Shown: piece after piece, positions 8,208 to 17,255 of the stretch
Numbering within the stretch: position 1 is the stretch's first letter
Layout of the letters: the number at the start of each line of letters is the position of its first letter
NCBI RefSeq assembly: GCF_000230735.2
Contig: NC_019962.1
Location: 1,488,001-1,552,000, forward strand
Length of the DNA: 64,000 bases
Reading direction: 5' to 3'
From: Natrinema pellirubrum DSM 15624
GTDB lineage: Archaea; Halobacteriota; Halobacteria; Halobacteriales; Natrialbaceae
Position numbers and translations under genes: made by a program
Notes under the pieces: model-generated
Database searches by the model: none
Told to the model about the DNA's origin: nothing
What the model saw: the letters and a program-made list of their open reading frames with translations, nothing else

Positions 8208-10688
8208 ATGACGTCGTTCCAGTCGACACTCGGTGACGAGCCGGGGATCGCCGAGGAGCTGGCCGAGAGCCAGCAGTCGATCTCCATCGCCGAGTTCTTC
8301 GAGAAGAACAAGCACATGCTCGGCTTCGACAGCGGCGCTCGAGGCCTCGTCACGGCCGTCAAAGAGGCCGTCGACAACGCCTTAGACGCCGCCGAGGAGT
8401 CGGGAATTCTCCCGGATATCTACGTCGAGATCGAGGAGGCCGGCGACTACTACCGCCTGATCGTCGAGGACAACGGGCCGGGGCTGACCAAGGAATCGCT
8501 CCCGAAAGTCTTCGGGAAACTGCTCTACGGCTCTCGCTTTCACGCACGCGAACAATCCCGCGGCCAGCAGGGGATCGGGATCTCCGCGGCCGTCCTCTAC
8601 TCACAACTGACCAGCGGCAAGCCCGCGAAGATCACCAGCCGCACGCAGGGTTCCGAGGAGGCCGAATACTTCGAACTCATCATCGATACCGACAGCAACG
8701 AGCCCGAGATCAGCGTCGAGGAAAAGACCACCTGGGACCGGCCCCACGGCACGCGCATCGAACTCGAGATGGAGGCCAACATGCGGGCCCGCCAGCAGCT
8801 CCACGACTACATCAAGCACACGGCGGTCGTCAACCCCCATGCCCGCCTCGAGCTGCGCGAGCCCCAGGAACACTTCAAGTTCGAGCGCGCGACCGATCAG
8901 CTCCCCGAGGAGACCGAGGAGATCCGTCCCCATCCCCACGGCGTCGAACTCGGGACGGTGATGAAGATGCTGACGGCGACGGACTCCCAGACCGTCTCCG
9001 GGTTCGTTCAGGAGGAGTTCACCCGCGTCGGCAAGAAGACTGCCGACTCGATCATCGACGAGTTCCGCGATCGTCACTACGGCCGCGAGATGCGCTGGCG
9101 ACCGCCCGCGAGTCACGAGAACGTCGACCTCCACGCCGCAGTCGAAGACGCGACCGCGAACAAAGGTGCCGAGGCGACGGCTGCGTTCGCCCAGTCCATC
9201 GCCGACGGGGTCGACGACTACGACCGCATCGCCTATCACGAACTGCTCGAGACGGTCGAGTCCGCCGCCGAAGCCGTCGAAGACGACCACGGAACGACGT
9301 TCGGCGATACCGTCCGGGAAAACGCCGTCGAAGCCGTCTGGCTCGAGCTGATCGACGCCGTCGAAACCGAGTCGGTGGACGACGGAGCCGACGGTGGTGC
9401 TGACGACGAGTCGCGACTGGTTGCCGACCTCTACGACCTCGCGGACGAGGCAACGAGTACCCGCAAGGACGACGAGACCATCCACGCCTTCGCCGACCGG
9501 CTCGGGGCCGCGTTCGGGGACGAACTCGCGGCCGGCGACGACGAGGGGAACGTCCGCCACCGGCTCACGCGGACGCGGCTCCGGGCGTTCGTCGACCGCG
9601 CGGCCGACCTCACCGAGGAGTACGACGACGTTTCCTTCGGCGAGACGGCCCGCGAGAACGTTACGAATGCTATCTGGGACGTGATGGCCACCGTGCCCGA
9701 CGACCCACCGCTGGTACGGGAACTGAACGGCGACCGCGACGCCACCAGCGACCTCGTCGACGCGATGCGTGCGACCGACATCATGGCGCCGCCGACGCGG
9801 TGTCTCTCGCCGATCTCCGAGGACCTCATCACCGCGGGCCTCGAGAAGGAGTTCGATGCGGACTTCTACGCTTCGGCGACCCGCGACGCGGGCGTTTCCG
9901 GCGGCGATCCGTTCATCGTCGAGGCCGGGATCGCCTACGGCGGCGACCTCCCCGCGGAGGGCACCGGCGAGGTCATGCGCTTTGCCAACCGGGTGCCGCT
10001 GGTCTACCAGCGCGGGGCCTGTGCCACGACGGACGTAGTGAAGTCGATCGGCTGGCGCAACTACGGGTTAGATCAGCCCGGCGGCTCCGGGCTGCCCAAC
10101 GGCCCGGTCGTGATCATGGTCCACGTCGCCTCGACGAACGTCCCCTTCACCAGCGAGTCGAAGGACGCGGTCGCGAACGTCCCCGAGATCGAAGACGAGA
10201 TCGAACTCGCGATCCGCGAGGCGGCCCGCGATCTCAAGAGCTACCTCAACAAACGGCGCTCGATGCAACAGCGCCGGAAGAAACAGAACGTCCTCGGGAA
10301 GATCCTCCCGGAGATGGCCGAGAAAGTCGCCGAGGTCACCGACCGCGACGAACCCGACATCGACGACGCGATCGCTCGCATCATGAACAACGTCCTCGTC
10401 GAGCGCAACGTCGAGGCAAACGGCGACGGACGGGCCGTCTCGGTCGTCGTCGAGAACAACTCGGGAACGAACGAGTCCCTCGAGATCACCGATATCGTCT
10501 CGGCGGAACCCACCGCCCTCTCGGACGGCGCGACCGTCGTCGAGATGGACGGCGAGTGGTTCGTCAAGTGGGAACCCGAGGTCAAAAGTGACGACGAGGC
10601 GGCCCTCGAGTACGAGGTACCGGACGATGCGACCTTCGATCTGGACGTCAAAGGCGTCGAAAGCGAGAAACTGACCGTAAACCAATGA
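8208..10688 (+). CDS. top6B: DNA topoisomerase VI subunit B
   Basis: ATPase subunit of the type IIB topoisomerase that relaxes and decatenates DNA in an A2B2 complex. The 826 residues begin with a GHKL ATPase domain: helix with [13 protein letters not shown] (N-box), DNGPG (G1), a GQQGIGISA lid region, and the transducer with [12 protein letters not shown] long acidic insertion (about residues 305-520) makes it much longer than non-halophilic homologues (about 530 aa), and it holds two related helical segments around FGDTVREN and FGETAREN. The C-terminal part resembles an Ig/H2TH-type domain tail. top6A starts within its stop codon (ATGA), so the two form an operon. Confidence 0.96.
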   Translation: MTSFQSTLGDEPGIAEELAESQQSISIAEFFEKNKHMLGFDSGARGLVTAVKEAVDNALDAAEESGILPDIYVEIEEAGDYYRLIVEDNGPGLTKESLPKVFGKLLYGSRFHAREQSRGQQGIGISAAVLYSQLTSGKPAKITSRTQGSEEAEYFELIIDTDSNEPEISVEEKTTWDRPHGTRIELEMEANMRARQQLHDYIKHTAVVNPHARLELREPQEHFKFERATDQLPEETEEIRPHPHGVELGTVMKMLTATDSQTVSGFVQEEFTRVGKKTADSIIDEFRDRHYGREMRWRPPASHENVDLHAAVEDATANKGAEATAAFAQSIADGVDDYDRIAYHELLETVESAAEAVEDDHGTTFGDTVRENAVEAVWLELIDAVETESVDDGADGGADDESRLVADLYDLADEATSTRKDDETIHAFADRLGAAFGDELAAGDDEGNVRHRLTRTRLRAFVDRAADLTEEYDDVSFGETARENVTNAIWDVMATVPDDPPLVRELNGDRDATSDLVDAMRATDIMAPPTRCLSPISEDLITAGLEKEFDADFYASATRDAGVSGGDPFIVEAGIAYGGDLPAEGTGEVMRFANRVPLVYQRGACATTDVVKSIGWRNYGLDQPGGSGLPNGPVVIMVHVASTNVPFTSESKDAVANVPEIEDEIELAIREAARDLKSYLNKRRSMQQRRKKQNVLGKILPEMAEKVAEVTDRDEPDIDDAIARIMNNVLVERNVEANGDGRAVSVVVENNSGTNESLEITDIVSAEPTALSDGATVVEMDGEWFVKWEPEVKSDDEAALEYEVPDDATFDLDVKGVESEKLTVNQ

Positions 10689-11776
10689 GCGCAGACGATA
10701 CCCAGGAAGCCAGAGAGCAGTTGATCGATCTCGCCGCGCAGTTTTACGACCAGTTCGAACTGGGCGAGATCCCCCACATGTCCGTGCCGACGCGGACGAA
10801 GAACAACATCGAGTACGACGAGGACAAAGACGTCTGGGTCTACGGCGACCGCGAGTCGACCCGGTCGGCCAACTCGGTCCAGGGGGCGCGGAAGCTCCTG
10901 AAAGCGGTCTACACGATCGAGTTCCTCGCCGACCAGCTCGAGGAGGACCGCTCCTCGACCCTGCGTGAACTCTACTACCTCTCGGAGAGCTGGGACAACG
11001 AAGAGGCCCAGTTCTCGAGCCAGGACGAGTCGAACAACCTCGTCGAGGACCTCGAGATCGTCTCGGGGGTTACCCGCGAGGACTTCCACATGCGGCCCGA
11101 GGAGTCGGGCGCGACGATCATGGGCCCGCTGCACCTGCGCGAGCAGACCCGCCGCGGCGAACGCGAGATCCACTGTCAGGAAGACGTCGGCGAGGGCGGC
11201 TACCAGATCCCGAACAACCCGGACACGATCGAGTTTCTGGGCTCCGACGCCGACTTCATCCTCGCGGTCGAGACCGGTGGGATGCGCGATCGGCTCGTCG
11301 AGAACGGCTTCGACGAGGAGTTCAACGCCCTGATCGTCCACCTGAAGGGCCAGCCCGCCCGCGCGACCCGCCGGATCACCAAGCGGCTCCACGACGAACT
11401 CGACCTGCCGGTCACCGTGTTTACGGACGGCGACCCGTGGTCGTACCGCATCTACGGCTCGGTGGCCTACGGCTCGATCAAGTCCGCCCACCTCTCGGAG
11501 TATCTCGCGACCCCCGAGGCGGACTTCATCGGCATCCAGCCCGCCGACATCGTCGAGTACGATCTGCCCTCCGACCCGCTCTCCGATTCCGACATCAACG
11601 CCCTCGAGAGCGAACTCGAGGATCCGCGGTTCCAGACCGACTACTGGGAGGAACAGATCGAACTCCAGCTCGATCTCGGGAAGAAATCCGAACAGCAGTC
11701 GCTGGCCGCTCGCGGGTTGGACTTCGTGACGGACACCTATCTGCCCGAACGACTCGGCGAGATGGGCGTCCTCTAG
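10685..11776 (+). CDS. top6A: DNA topoisomerase VI subunit A (Spo11-like)
   Basis: Catalytic DNA-cleaving subunit, 363 aa (normal length). The winged-helix 5Y-CAP region contains [13 protein letters not shown] with the active-site tyrosine. The Toprim domain follows with [11 protein letters not shown] (catalytic Glu) and [15 protein letters not shown] (DxD for Mg2+). Overlap of 4 bp with top6B indicates coupled translation and equal stoichiometry. The closing residues LGEMGVL end just before a non-coding gap of 114 bp. No anomalies. Confidence 0.97.
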   Translation: MSADDTQEAREQLIDLAAQFYDQFELGEIPHMSVPTRTKNNIEYDEDKDVWVYGDRESTRSANSVQGARKLLKAVYTIEFLADQLEEDRSSTLRELYYLSESWDNEEAQFSSQDESNNLVEDLEIVSGVTREDFHMRPEESGATIMGPLHLREQTRRGEREIHCQEDVGEGGYQIPNNPDTIEFLGSDADFILAVETGGMRDRLVENGFDEEFNALIVHLKGQPARATRRITKRLHDELDLPVTVFTDGDPWSYRIYGSVAYGSIKSAHLSEYLATPEADFIGIQPADIVEYDLPSDPLSDSDINALESELEDPRFQTDYWEEQIELQLDLGKKSEQQSLAARGLDFVTDTYLPERLGEMGVL

Positions 11777-11890
11777 GCCTGCGCCTCGAGGGCCTTCGAC
11801 GCCGACAGAACCAACGCTCGTCGCGTGCCCTGTGACTGCAGGTGCAACCGGTTCCCGTCTGCGTGGCCACTCACCGTCTAGAACGGTGAC

Positions 11891-12196
11891 ATGGCGGACG
11901 ACAAAGACGACCAACGGCCGTTGCACAGCGACCCCGACGAGGGCGCAATAGATGAGCCGACGACCTCGGGCGCACAGGAGGCCGACGAGACCGCGTGGAT
12001 GATGAAAGAGGGGATCACGGTCGGGCTGATCGCCATCGGTGCCATGGTCCTCCTCGGGCTCGGTCTCTTGCAGGGGTCCGGGCTCGTCGACTTCTTCGCC
12101 CCGATCGCCGACTCCGGAGTCGGGCAGTGGCTCGCACTCGGTGTGCTGGCCCTGGCCGCAGTCGCGCTCTTTGCCTGGTCTCGGGTGGGCGTGTAA
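11891..12196 (+). CDS. Small two-TM membrane protein of unknown function
   Basis: The product is 101 aa with an acidic, disordered N-terminus (1-36) followed by two hydrophobic helices (about 42-62 and 76-97) separated by a short polar loop. No catalytic motif is visible. A start at 11891 gives a first codon directly after GGTGAC, a usable ribosome-binding sequence. It converges on the metallo-hydrolase gene with only 18 bp between stops. I do not recognise a function. Confidence 0.7.
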   Translation: MADDKDDQRPLHSDPDEGAIDEPTTSGAQEADETAWMMKEGITVGLIAIGAMVLLGLGLLQGSGLVDFFAPIADSGVGQWLALGVLALAAVALFAWSRVGV

Positions 12197-12214
12197 GCAT
12201 GGCCGCCGGCGTGC

Positions 12215-12913
12215 CTACTCGTCGAGGACGACCGGCACGCCGCGGGTCGCCACGTCGACGACGAACGCCTCGGCGTCGGCCGCGAGCGCCCCGTTCGTGT
12301 CGTAGTGAACCGGCAGGACCAGATCAGGGCGGATTTCGCCCGCCAGCGACGCGGCCTCGTGGCGGTCCATCGTGGCCGACCCGCCGATCGGCGGGAGCAG
12401 GAGGTCGATCGCGAGCGACTCGTGGCGCGGGAGGGCGTCGGTGCCGCCGGGCCAGAACGCCGTGATTCCGTCGATCGTCACACCGAAACCACAGCCCCGT
12501 CCCTCGGGATGTGGAACGGTCCCGTCGGCGTCGGCACGTGGCCCAGCGGGGTCGTTGTACGCCGGCGTCGTGAACAGATCCAGCGGGCCGAGGACGAACG
12601 ACTCGTCCGTACGGACGCGTTCGACGTCGAACGGCAGGGATTCCGGCCGCTCGACGCCGCCGCCGATCTCGCTCGCGTCGACTGACTCGTGAACGACGAC
12701 CAGCGCGTCGTCGCGGGCGACCCGCCGGATCGCGTCGGGATCGTAGTGGTGGCCGTGGGAGACGAGGATCAGGTCGCCGTCCCGTGGATCGAGCCCCTCC
12801 AGTACCCGTTCCGGGCCGGGATCGGTGTAGACGACCGCACCCGTCTGTCCCTCGAGACGGACGGTAGCGTGGCCGAGCCAGTCGACGGTCACCGCGTCGA
12901 ATCGGACGGTCAT
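12215..12913 (-). CDS. Metallo-beta-lactamase fold hydrolase (UlaG-like)
   Basis: The product is 232 aa. The N-terminal VDWLGHATVRLEG and YTDPGP strands are typical of the UlaG/COG2220-type MBL-fold branch. The metal motif reads SHGHHYDPDA, i.e. H-x-H-H-x-D rather than the canonical H-x-H-x-D-H. A late His (LPVHYDTNG) and Asp follow in the expected places. The ATG at 12913 was chosen over 12931 because the family start falls at TVRFDAVTVDW. Substrate is unknown. Confidence 0.8.
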   Translation of the reverse strand: MTVRFDAVTVDWLGHATVRLEGQTGAVVYTDPGPERVLEGLDPRDGDLILVSHGHHYDPDAIRRVARDDALVVVHESVDASEIGGGVERPESLPFDVERVRTDESFVLGPLDLFTTPAYNDPAGPRADADGTVPHPEGRGCGFGVTIDGITAFWPGGTDALPRHESLAIDLLLPPIGGSATMDRHEAASLAGEIRPDLVLPVHYDTNGALAADAEAFVVDVATRGVPVVLDE

Positions 12914-13007
12914 GCCCGGAGACACGCGCAAGAGATCCGAAAAGGCTTCTCTCGAGGGCGGTGAGCGGCTGCGTTCGTCGATCGAGTGCCGCCTCCTGCG
13001 GGCCGGT

Positions 13008-13745
13008 TCAGGGGATCCGGACCGAATGCTCGAGGGTACCGACGCCCTCGACCTCGATCTCGACTGTATCGCCGTCCGAGAGCGGGCCGACGCCCTCGGG
13101 TGTGCCCGTCGCGATCACGTCGCCGGGCTCCAAGGTGAGATACGTCGTGATCTCGGCGATCAGTTCCGGGATCGGGAAGATGAGTTGCTCGCGGGAGCCG
13201 TCCTGCTTTAGTTCGCCGTTGACGCGGGTTTGTACGGACGCGTCCGCCGGGACTTCGTCGGGGGTCGCCAGCACCGGTCCGATCGGAGCCGCGCCGTCGA
13301 AGGCCTTCCCGCGGACCCAGTTCTGTTCCTGTCGTTGATCGTCGCGGTTCGAGAGGTCGTTGACGCAGGTAAAGCCCTCCACGACGTCCATCGCGTCGGC
13401 TTCGGCGACGTGGCGGCACTGTTCGCCGATGACGACGCCGAGTTCGGCCTCGTGGTCGATCCGTTCCTTGCCCGCGGGCAGGGTGACGGTATCGCCGTGG
13501 GCCGCCAGCGCGTTCGGCGGCTTCAGGAAGAGCAAGGGCCGATCCGGCACTTCGGAGTCGAGTTCCGCCGCGTGGTCGGCGTAATTCCGCCCGATACAGA
13601 CGATCTTCGACGGCTCCGTCGGCGGCAACACGTCGATCTCGTCGCTCTCGAGGTCGTAGCTTTCCGTTCCGAAGTGGACAGCGCCGTTCTCGTACTCGCC
13701 ACGGCGGACCGCACCGGCCGGGTCGCGAAAGCGGGCGTATTTCAT
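13008..13745 (-). CDS. Fumarylacetoacetate hydrolase family protein
   Basis: The product is 245 aa, single-domain FAH-type fold that hydrolyses or decarboxylates beta-diketo or oxo acids. Features: KIVCIGRNYADHAAE, the metal-binding acid trio within DHEAELGVVIGEQ, the segment VNDLSNRDDQ, and the terminal TGTPEGVGPLSDGD typical of the family (TxxGVG). The ATG at 13745 gives a start KYARF characteristic of haloarchaeal members; the upstream ATG at 13763 adds only five residues. The gene is isolated, so pathway (aromatic degradation, oxaloacetate decarboxylation) cannot be inferred. Confidence 0.87.
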   Translation of the reverse strand: MKYARFRDPAGAVRRGEYENGAVHFGTESYDLESDEIDVLPPTEPSKIVCIGRNYADHAAELDSEVPDRPLLFLKPPNALAAHGDTVTLPAGKERIDHEAELGVVIGEQCRHVAEADAMDVVEGFTCVNDLSNRDDQRQEQNWVRGKAFDGAAPIGPVLATPDEVPADASVQTRVNGELKQDGSREQLIFPIPELIAEITTYLTLEPGDVIATGTPEGVGPLSDGDTVEIEVEGVGTLEHSVRIP

Positions 13746-14021
13746 GCTCGGTGGAATGGACACCGGGGATCAAAAGCGTTGAGAAGCCGGTCAGTTCGAA
13801 GGATGGTTCGCGGATTCGGCAGCGACCGCCTGCGGGTGAAACGGGTCGCTCGAGCGGGCTGCTGTTAACGGCCTGACGGGTCAGCGTGCGTGATATCGTG
13901 GCACTGCCGGCCCGGAACGGAACGTTTTTCATTAGGCCTCGGCAACAATGAGTTGCGAGACGCGCTCCCGTTGGTGAGACGGACGCAGTCCGTCGAGGCT
14001 CGGTGCGCGAACGCAGTGAAC
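13746..14021. other. Non-coding region upstream of tRNA-Glu
   Basis: Together with the tRNA repeats this makes about 670 bp without protein genes (13746-14416). Apart from the probable tRNA TATA element at 13929-13936 and a GCGAACGCAGTGAACGC palindromic stretch just before the tRNA, I see nothing assignable. Confidence 0.5.
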
Positions 14022-14096
14022 GCTCCGTTGGTGTAGTCCGGCCAATCATTTCGGCCTTTCGAGCCGATGACCTGGGTTCAAATCCCAGACGGAGCA
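14022..14096 (+). tRNA. tRNA-Glu (anticodon TTC)
   Basis: A complete cloverleaf can be folded by eye: acceptor GCTCCGT (14022-14028) with ACGGAGC (14089-14095), discriminator A at 14096, anticodon stem TCGGC/GCCGA with loop CTTTCGA holding TTC, and T-arm CTGGGTTCAAATCCCAG. No intron and no encoded CCA. A TATA-like TCATTAGG lies about 90 bp upstream (13929-13936), implying a processed leader. The 3' end is repeated downstream. Confidence 0.93.
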
Positions 14097-14342
14097 CTCT
14101 TCTGAACGAACGAAGTGAGTGAAGGAGGAAGCGCACGCTCTGGGATTTGAAGTAGAGAAGTCGCAATCCGCGAGCGAACGAAGTGAGTGAGCAGGAACGT
14201 CTTCGCGTGGTTCAAATCCCAGACGGAGTACTTTTCGGCGAACAAATCCGTGAGCCGAAAATGTGACCCTTGATTTGAATCAGACCAGTCGCACACAGCG
14301 TAGTGAGTACGTCTGGGCGTGGTTCAAATCCCAGACAGAACA
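14075..14342 (+). repeat. Repeated copies of the tRNA-Glu 3' end in alternating orientation
   Basis: The 20-mer GGTTCAAATCCCAGACGGAG of the tRNA (14075-14094) recurs exactly at 14209-14228 and with changes at 14321-14340. In between, the same motif appears inverted at 14138-14151 (CTCTGGGATTTGAA) and, degenerate, near 14270-14284. Spacing is 55-70 bp, so downstream copies form two imperfect palindromes whose loops carry GCGAACGAAGTGAGTGAG-like sequence. This could be integrase attachment scars at a tRNA gene or a palindromic element that incorporated the tRNA end. No integrase gene is in the window. Confidence 0.75.
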
Positions 14343-14416
14343 TTTTCCATCAGTAATCCTCGAGCCCCGGCTACGGTTCACGTCCTTCCGGCCAGATACG
14401 TGAGCGGAAATCCGTC

Positions 14417-14740
14417 TCACTCGAGTTTCCGGAAGCAGTTGTGACAGTACGATGCGACGGGGTCGTTCTCCGCGGCACAGACGGCACACTGGTCGTCACG
14501 AGTCGTCGACGGTCGCGATCCCGAGGTGGCCGCAAAGAGCCGTTTCCGGGGGTCGGAGTACGCATCGAGAACATCGCCCCACGTAACCACCGGATCCGTA
14601 TCGGCGTTCCCTGCACGGTCGGTGACGCGTTCGATCAGCGAACTGCGTTGCAGTCGGCCGAGTCCGTGCCAGAGACCGAGAAAGCAAAGCGATGGGAGCA
14701 GACAAAGCGAGAGGACCGCACCCAGGAGGACGAGGCTCAT
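14417..14740 (-). CDS. Membrane protein with C-terminal zinc ribbon
   Basis: The product is 107 aa from the ATG at 14740; an upstream in-frame ATG at 14797 would give 126 aa with a basic extension. One hydrophobic helix (about residues 3-25) is followed by a helical segment with VVTWGDVLDAYSDPRKRL and a C-terminal C-x-x-C ... C-x-x-C ribbon (QCAVC, YCHNCF). The architecture, N-terminal anchor plus cytosolic zinc ribbon, is common among uncharacterised haloarchaeal proteins. The gene directly follows the tRNA repeat region. Function unknown. Confidence 0.65.
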   Translation of the reverse strand: MSLVLLGAVLSLCLLPSLCFLGLWHGLGRLQRSSLIERVTDRAGNADTDPVVTWGDVLDAYSDPRKRLFAATSGSRPSTTRDDQCAVCAAENDPVASYCHNCFRKLE

Positions 14741-14866
14741 AGAAAGCAGTTCGTCTCGGCCACTGTAACCGCGCCCGTGAAATCGTTCGCGAGTCATATA
14801 CGCCGTCGCGGACCACGGCGGGACGATCGGAGTACCCGCTCGTGTGGTGACTCGTCGAACCCCCCG

Positions 14867-15241
14867 CTAATCGGCGTTCACGGTGGTGTTTTGTAGTTCG
14901 CAGTCGACGTAGAACCCGTCCAGTAGATCGCTCCCGAGCAGGACTTCGCCCGTGTACGGCTGGCGGTCGTCCACGTCGGCCAACACGACTCGAGGCCCCC
15001 GGTCGACGCTCCGGACGTCGACGCTGATCGCGACGATGTCGCGACTCTCGGCGCTGCCGCCGGACCTGACGGTGACGTCGTCGATCGCGCCGGTACTACC
15101 GATCCGCTCGAGGAGGGTTTCGTCGATCGTCGTCCGGTCCGCCCCGGTGTCGGCCTTCGCGATGACCGTTTCGGTCGTGTCGGTGCCGCTGACTGCGACC
15201 GTCTCGAGGCGGCCGACAACCGGTTTGGCTGGCGCTGTCAT
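14867..15241 (-). CDS. Retropepsin-like aspartic protease-fold protein (COG4067/RimB-like)
   Basis: The product is 124 aa. The motif KADTGADRTTID (about 28-39) is the D-T-G-A signature of single-domain retropepsin-like proteins; the later VLLGSDLLDGF matches their second conserved (hydrophobic)-G-x-D/N-L block. The closest well-known group is the RimK-linked putative protease family (COG4067). A monomer of this length would need to dimerise to make a two-Asp active site. No rimK-type ligase is adjacent here. Activity is inferred, not shown. Confidence 0.75.
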   Translation of the reverse strand: MTAPAKPVVGRLETVAVSGTDTTETVIAKADTGADRTTIDETLLERIGSTGAIDDVTVRSGGSAESRDIVAISVDVRSVDRGPRVVLADVDDRQPYTGEVLLGSDLLDGFYVDCELQNTTVNAD

Positions 15242-15411
15242 ACCAACCCGTTAGGAGCGACGCCACTAGAGCGTTCCTGTCCGTCGAAGCGCCGCGGGAG
15301 TCGTCGGAACGGTCGCGTTTTCGACCCGTAGGTGGACAGGGGGTGAGCCGAAACCGTCAGTGCCGAAACAGTCCGACCCAAGCCCGAGATAGAAGTTGAT
15401 ATCCGTAAACT

Positions 15412-15422
15412 CCTAATATAAG
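15412..15422 (+). promoter_or_regulatory. TATA box of the Lrp-type gene
   Basis: CCTAATATAAG is centred about 25 bp upstream of the ATG at 15442, with an AT-rich flank. The spacing predicts a leaderless or nearly leaderless mRNA, the usual haloarchaeal arrangement. Confidence 0.65.
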
Positions 15423-15441
15423 AAGCCGTTTAGATCAATCA

Positions 15442-15906
15442 ATGACGTACGAGAATCTGGATTCCGATCTAGTAAACGAACTGCTCGACGACGGCCGCTC
15501 GAGTCTCCGCAGCCTCGCGGAGGAACTCGATGTCTCCGTGACGACCGTTTCGAACCACCTCTCCGACCTCGAGGACGAGGGCGTGATCGAGGGGTATACG
15601 CCGAAGATCGACTACGACGCGGTCGGCTACGACGTGACCGCCGTGATGCAACTCAAGGCCGAAGGGAACGCCCTGCCCGAGATCACGGAGACGCTGAAAG
15701 ACCACCGACAGATGATCTCGGTCTACGAGGTCACGGGTGACTACGACGTGATCGCCATCGGGAAGTTCAAAGACACCGACGACATGAACGATCAGATCAA
15801 GCAGTTGATCACCGATCCCGACATCAACCAGTCGAGTACCAGTATCGTCCTCAACGCCGTCAGCGAGAACGAGCAGTTCGAACTCGAGACCGACGGGGAC
15901 AGCTAA
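15442..15906 (+). CDS. Lrp/AsnC family transcriptional regulator
   Basis: The product is 154 aa with the classic two-domain layout. N-terminal winged helix: [38 protein letters not shown] (residues 18-55, recognition helix near VTTVSNHL). C-terminal RAM ligand-binding domain: [26 protein letters not shown] and a terminal beta-strand. It regulates amino-acid or nitrogen metabolism genes in other archaea; no target is evident in the immediate neighbourhood. Its acidic tail is normal for a halophile. Confidence 0.93.
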   Translation: MTYENLDSDLVNELLDDGRSSLRSLAEELDVSVTTVSNHLSDLEDEGVIEGYTPKIDYDAVGYDVTAVMQLKAEGNALPEITETLKDHRQMISVYEVTGDYDVIAIGKFKDTDDMNDQIKQLITDPDINQSSTSIVLNAVSENEQFELETDGDS

Positions 15907-16319
15907 CGGTCGACCGGCGGCCGGGACCGATTGCATCGATCAGCGGCGGCTTCGGCCCGCGGTCCCACCGGGGAGTTGCCACGGCTGGCTCACGCCGCCC
16001 CGTGAGACCGGCGACGTGGACTGGTCCTCGCCGTCGATCGTGTTCGGTGGAAACGTGGGGCCGTGCCGAATCGGGCCCTCATCGACGAAGCGTGATTCAT
16101 CACTCGTCCCCGGTTCTGGAGAGGGATTACTTCCACAACGGACATTGAAACCGGTGATTGCGTTTCGGAGCGATGTTCTAATCAGTGGTTGTCGACCCCA
16201 TCATATGCTGGGTGTTCGGTCCGTAAATGCATCCCACGGGGCCGCCGGAATAAATATGTTGCAAACGATGCAACTATGAACGCATCTAATGGGTGATGTG
16301 ATGTCCGTTAACAGGCATC
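15907..16319. other. 413-bp intergenic region upstream of the Tat-protein/PQQ dehydrogenase pair
   Basis: Holds no convincing gene; an 87-codon frame inside (16016-16279) has a non-haloarchaeal, basic composition. G+C falls toward the right end, where a TATA-like element and an inverted repeat lie before the next gene. Confidence 0.6.
16249..16274 (+). promoter_or_regulatory. TATA-like element followed by inverted repeat
   Basis: AATAAATATG (from 16249) resembles a haloarchaeal TATA box. Directly after it, GTTGCAAACGATGCAAC (16258-16274) is an inverted repeat with 6-bp arms (GTTGCA/TGCAAC). The repeat sits at the expected transcription start, where a repressor could act on the downstream operon. 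Confidence 0.5.
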
Positions 16320-17255
16320 ATGGCATATGGAACTGCACCTGAAGAGCGATACAGTTACGGGGAGGTAAGCGACGAGGACCGTCGCGAGTTCCTGAAGGCG
16401 CTGGGCGTCGTCGCCGGCGGCGGTGTCGCCGGTGCGACGCTCCGTGATCTCCGCGGGGAGGTCGCAAGCGGCGCTGCGGGCGGGCTCGCCGAGATGGGCG
16501 AGGCGGTACGGGCCGGGTTGACCGGCACGCTGGACGGCGCGCTGTTGGCCGAGGAACTGACTGGACTCGAGGAGAGTTTCGAGTTGTTGCCCCAACTGGC
16601 GTCGATGGGGGTACCCGAGCAGGGGGCGTCGGCCTATCAGGAGCTGACGACGCCGGCATGGACGATCAACGACCACCTCGCTGAGGTCGGGTTCTTCGCG
16701 AGCGCGGAGGAGAATCTGCCGGCGTTTACCCCCGATCACATCGAGGAGACGACCCGACAGCTGCTCCACATCGAGGAGTTGCCGGCGACCCTCGCGGAAG
16801 TCGGGTTCGCCGAGAGCGAGCGGACGGCGCTGGTGACGAACATCGTCAATTCGCGCGAGCAGCTCTCGTGGTGGATGAAGACGCCGGATTATCCGCCGGC
16901 CGAAGCCGTCGAGGACGGGGTCGTCCACGAGTTCGTCGCGCCGCTGCATCGGCGGGCCGCGGAGGGTGCCCTGCTGTGGATCGACGGCCTGGATCACTTC
17001 CTCTGGCAGAACGAGGTACTGGTGACCGACGAGATGATCGACCGCGGGCTCTGGGACATCAAGTCGATGCTCGGTGGCTACTACCTGTTGGGGTCGGCCG
17101 CCCGCGATCTCGCTGGCGGTGAGATCGCCGACGAACAGCTCTCGGCACTGATCACGGGCAGTGCTGCGATCACGATCATCGGCCAGGAGTTCCTCCGTAA
17201 CGACGTGGTTCACATTGACGATCACATGCGAGCGCCCCGCGAGGTGAGTTACTGA
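16320..17255 (+). CDS. Tat-signal protein of unknown function, partner of the PQQ dehydrogenase
   Basis: The product is 311 aa. DEDRREFLKALGVVAGGG (about 18-36) fits the twin-arginine consensus RRxFLK with a weak hydrophobic core and no clear cleavage site, so it may remain anchored. The rest is mostly helical, with conserved-looking acidic and Trp/His residues (WTINDHL, SWWMKTPDYPP, GLDHFLWQNEVL), and matches no catalytic family that I recognise. A GGTGATG sequence upstream could serve as ribosome-binding site. Its stop overlaps the dehydrogenase start by 1 bp (TGATG), so the two are coupled, suggesting an escort or membrane subunit for the dehydrogenase. Confidence 0.8.
   Translation: MAYGTAPEERYSYGEVSDEDRREFLKALGVVAGGGVAGATLRDLRGEVASGAAGGLAEMGEAVRAGLTGTLDGALLAEELTGLEESFELLPQLASMGVPEQGASAYQELTTPAWTINDHLAEVGFFASAEENLPAFTPDHIEETTRQLLHIEELPATLAEVGFAESERTALVTNIVNSREQLSWWMKTPDYPPAEAVEDGVVHEFVAPLHRRAAEGALLWIDGLDHFLWQNEVLVTDEMIDRGLWDIKSMLGGYYLLGSAARDLAGGEIADEQLSALITGSAAITIIGQEFLRNDVVHIDDHMRAPREVSY

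Noticed and set aside
14101-14341. CRISPR array in the repeated region after tRNA-Glu
   Set aside because: Repeats are few, of tRNA origin, degenerate and in both orientations, with no spacer regularity and no cas genes.
16016-16279. 87-codon frame upstream of the Tat protein
   Set aside because: Composition is not acidic and it overlaps the promoter of the following operon; no family recognised.
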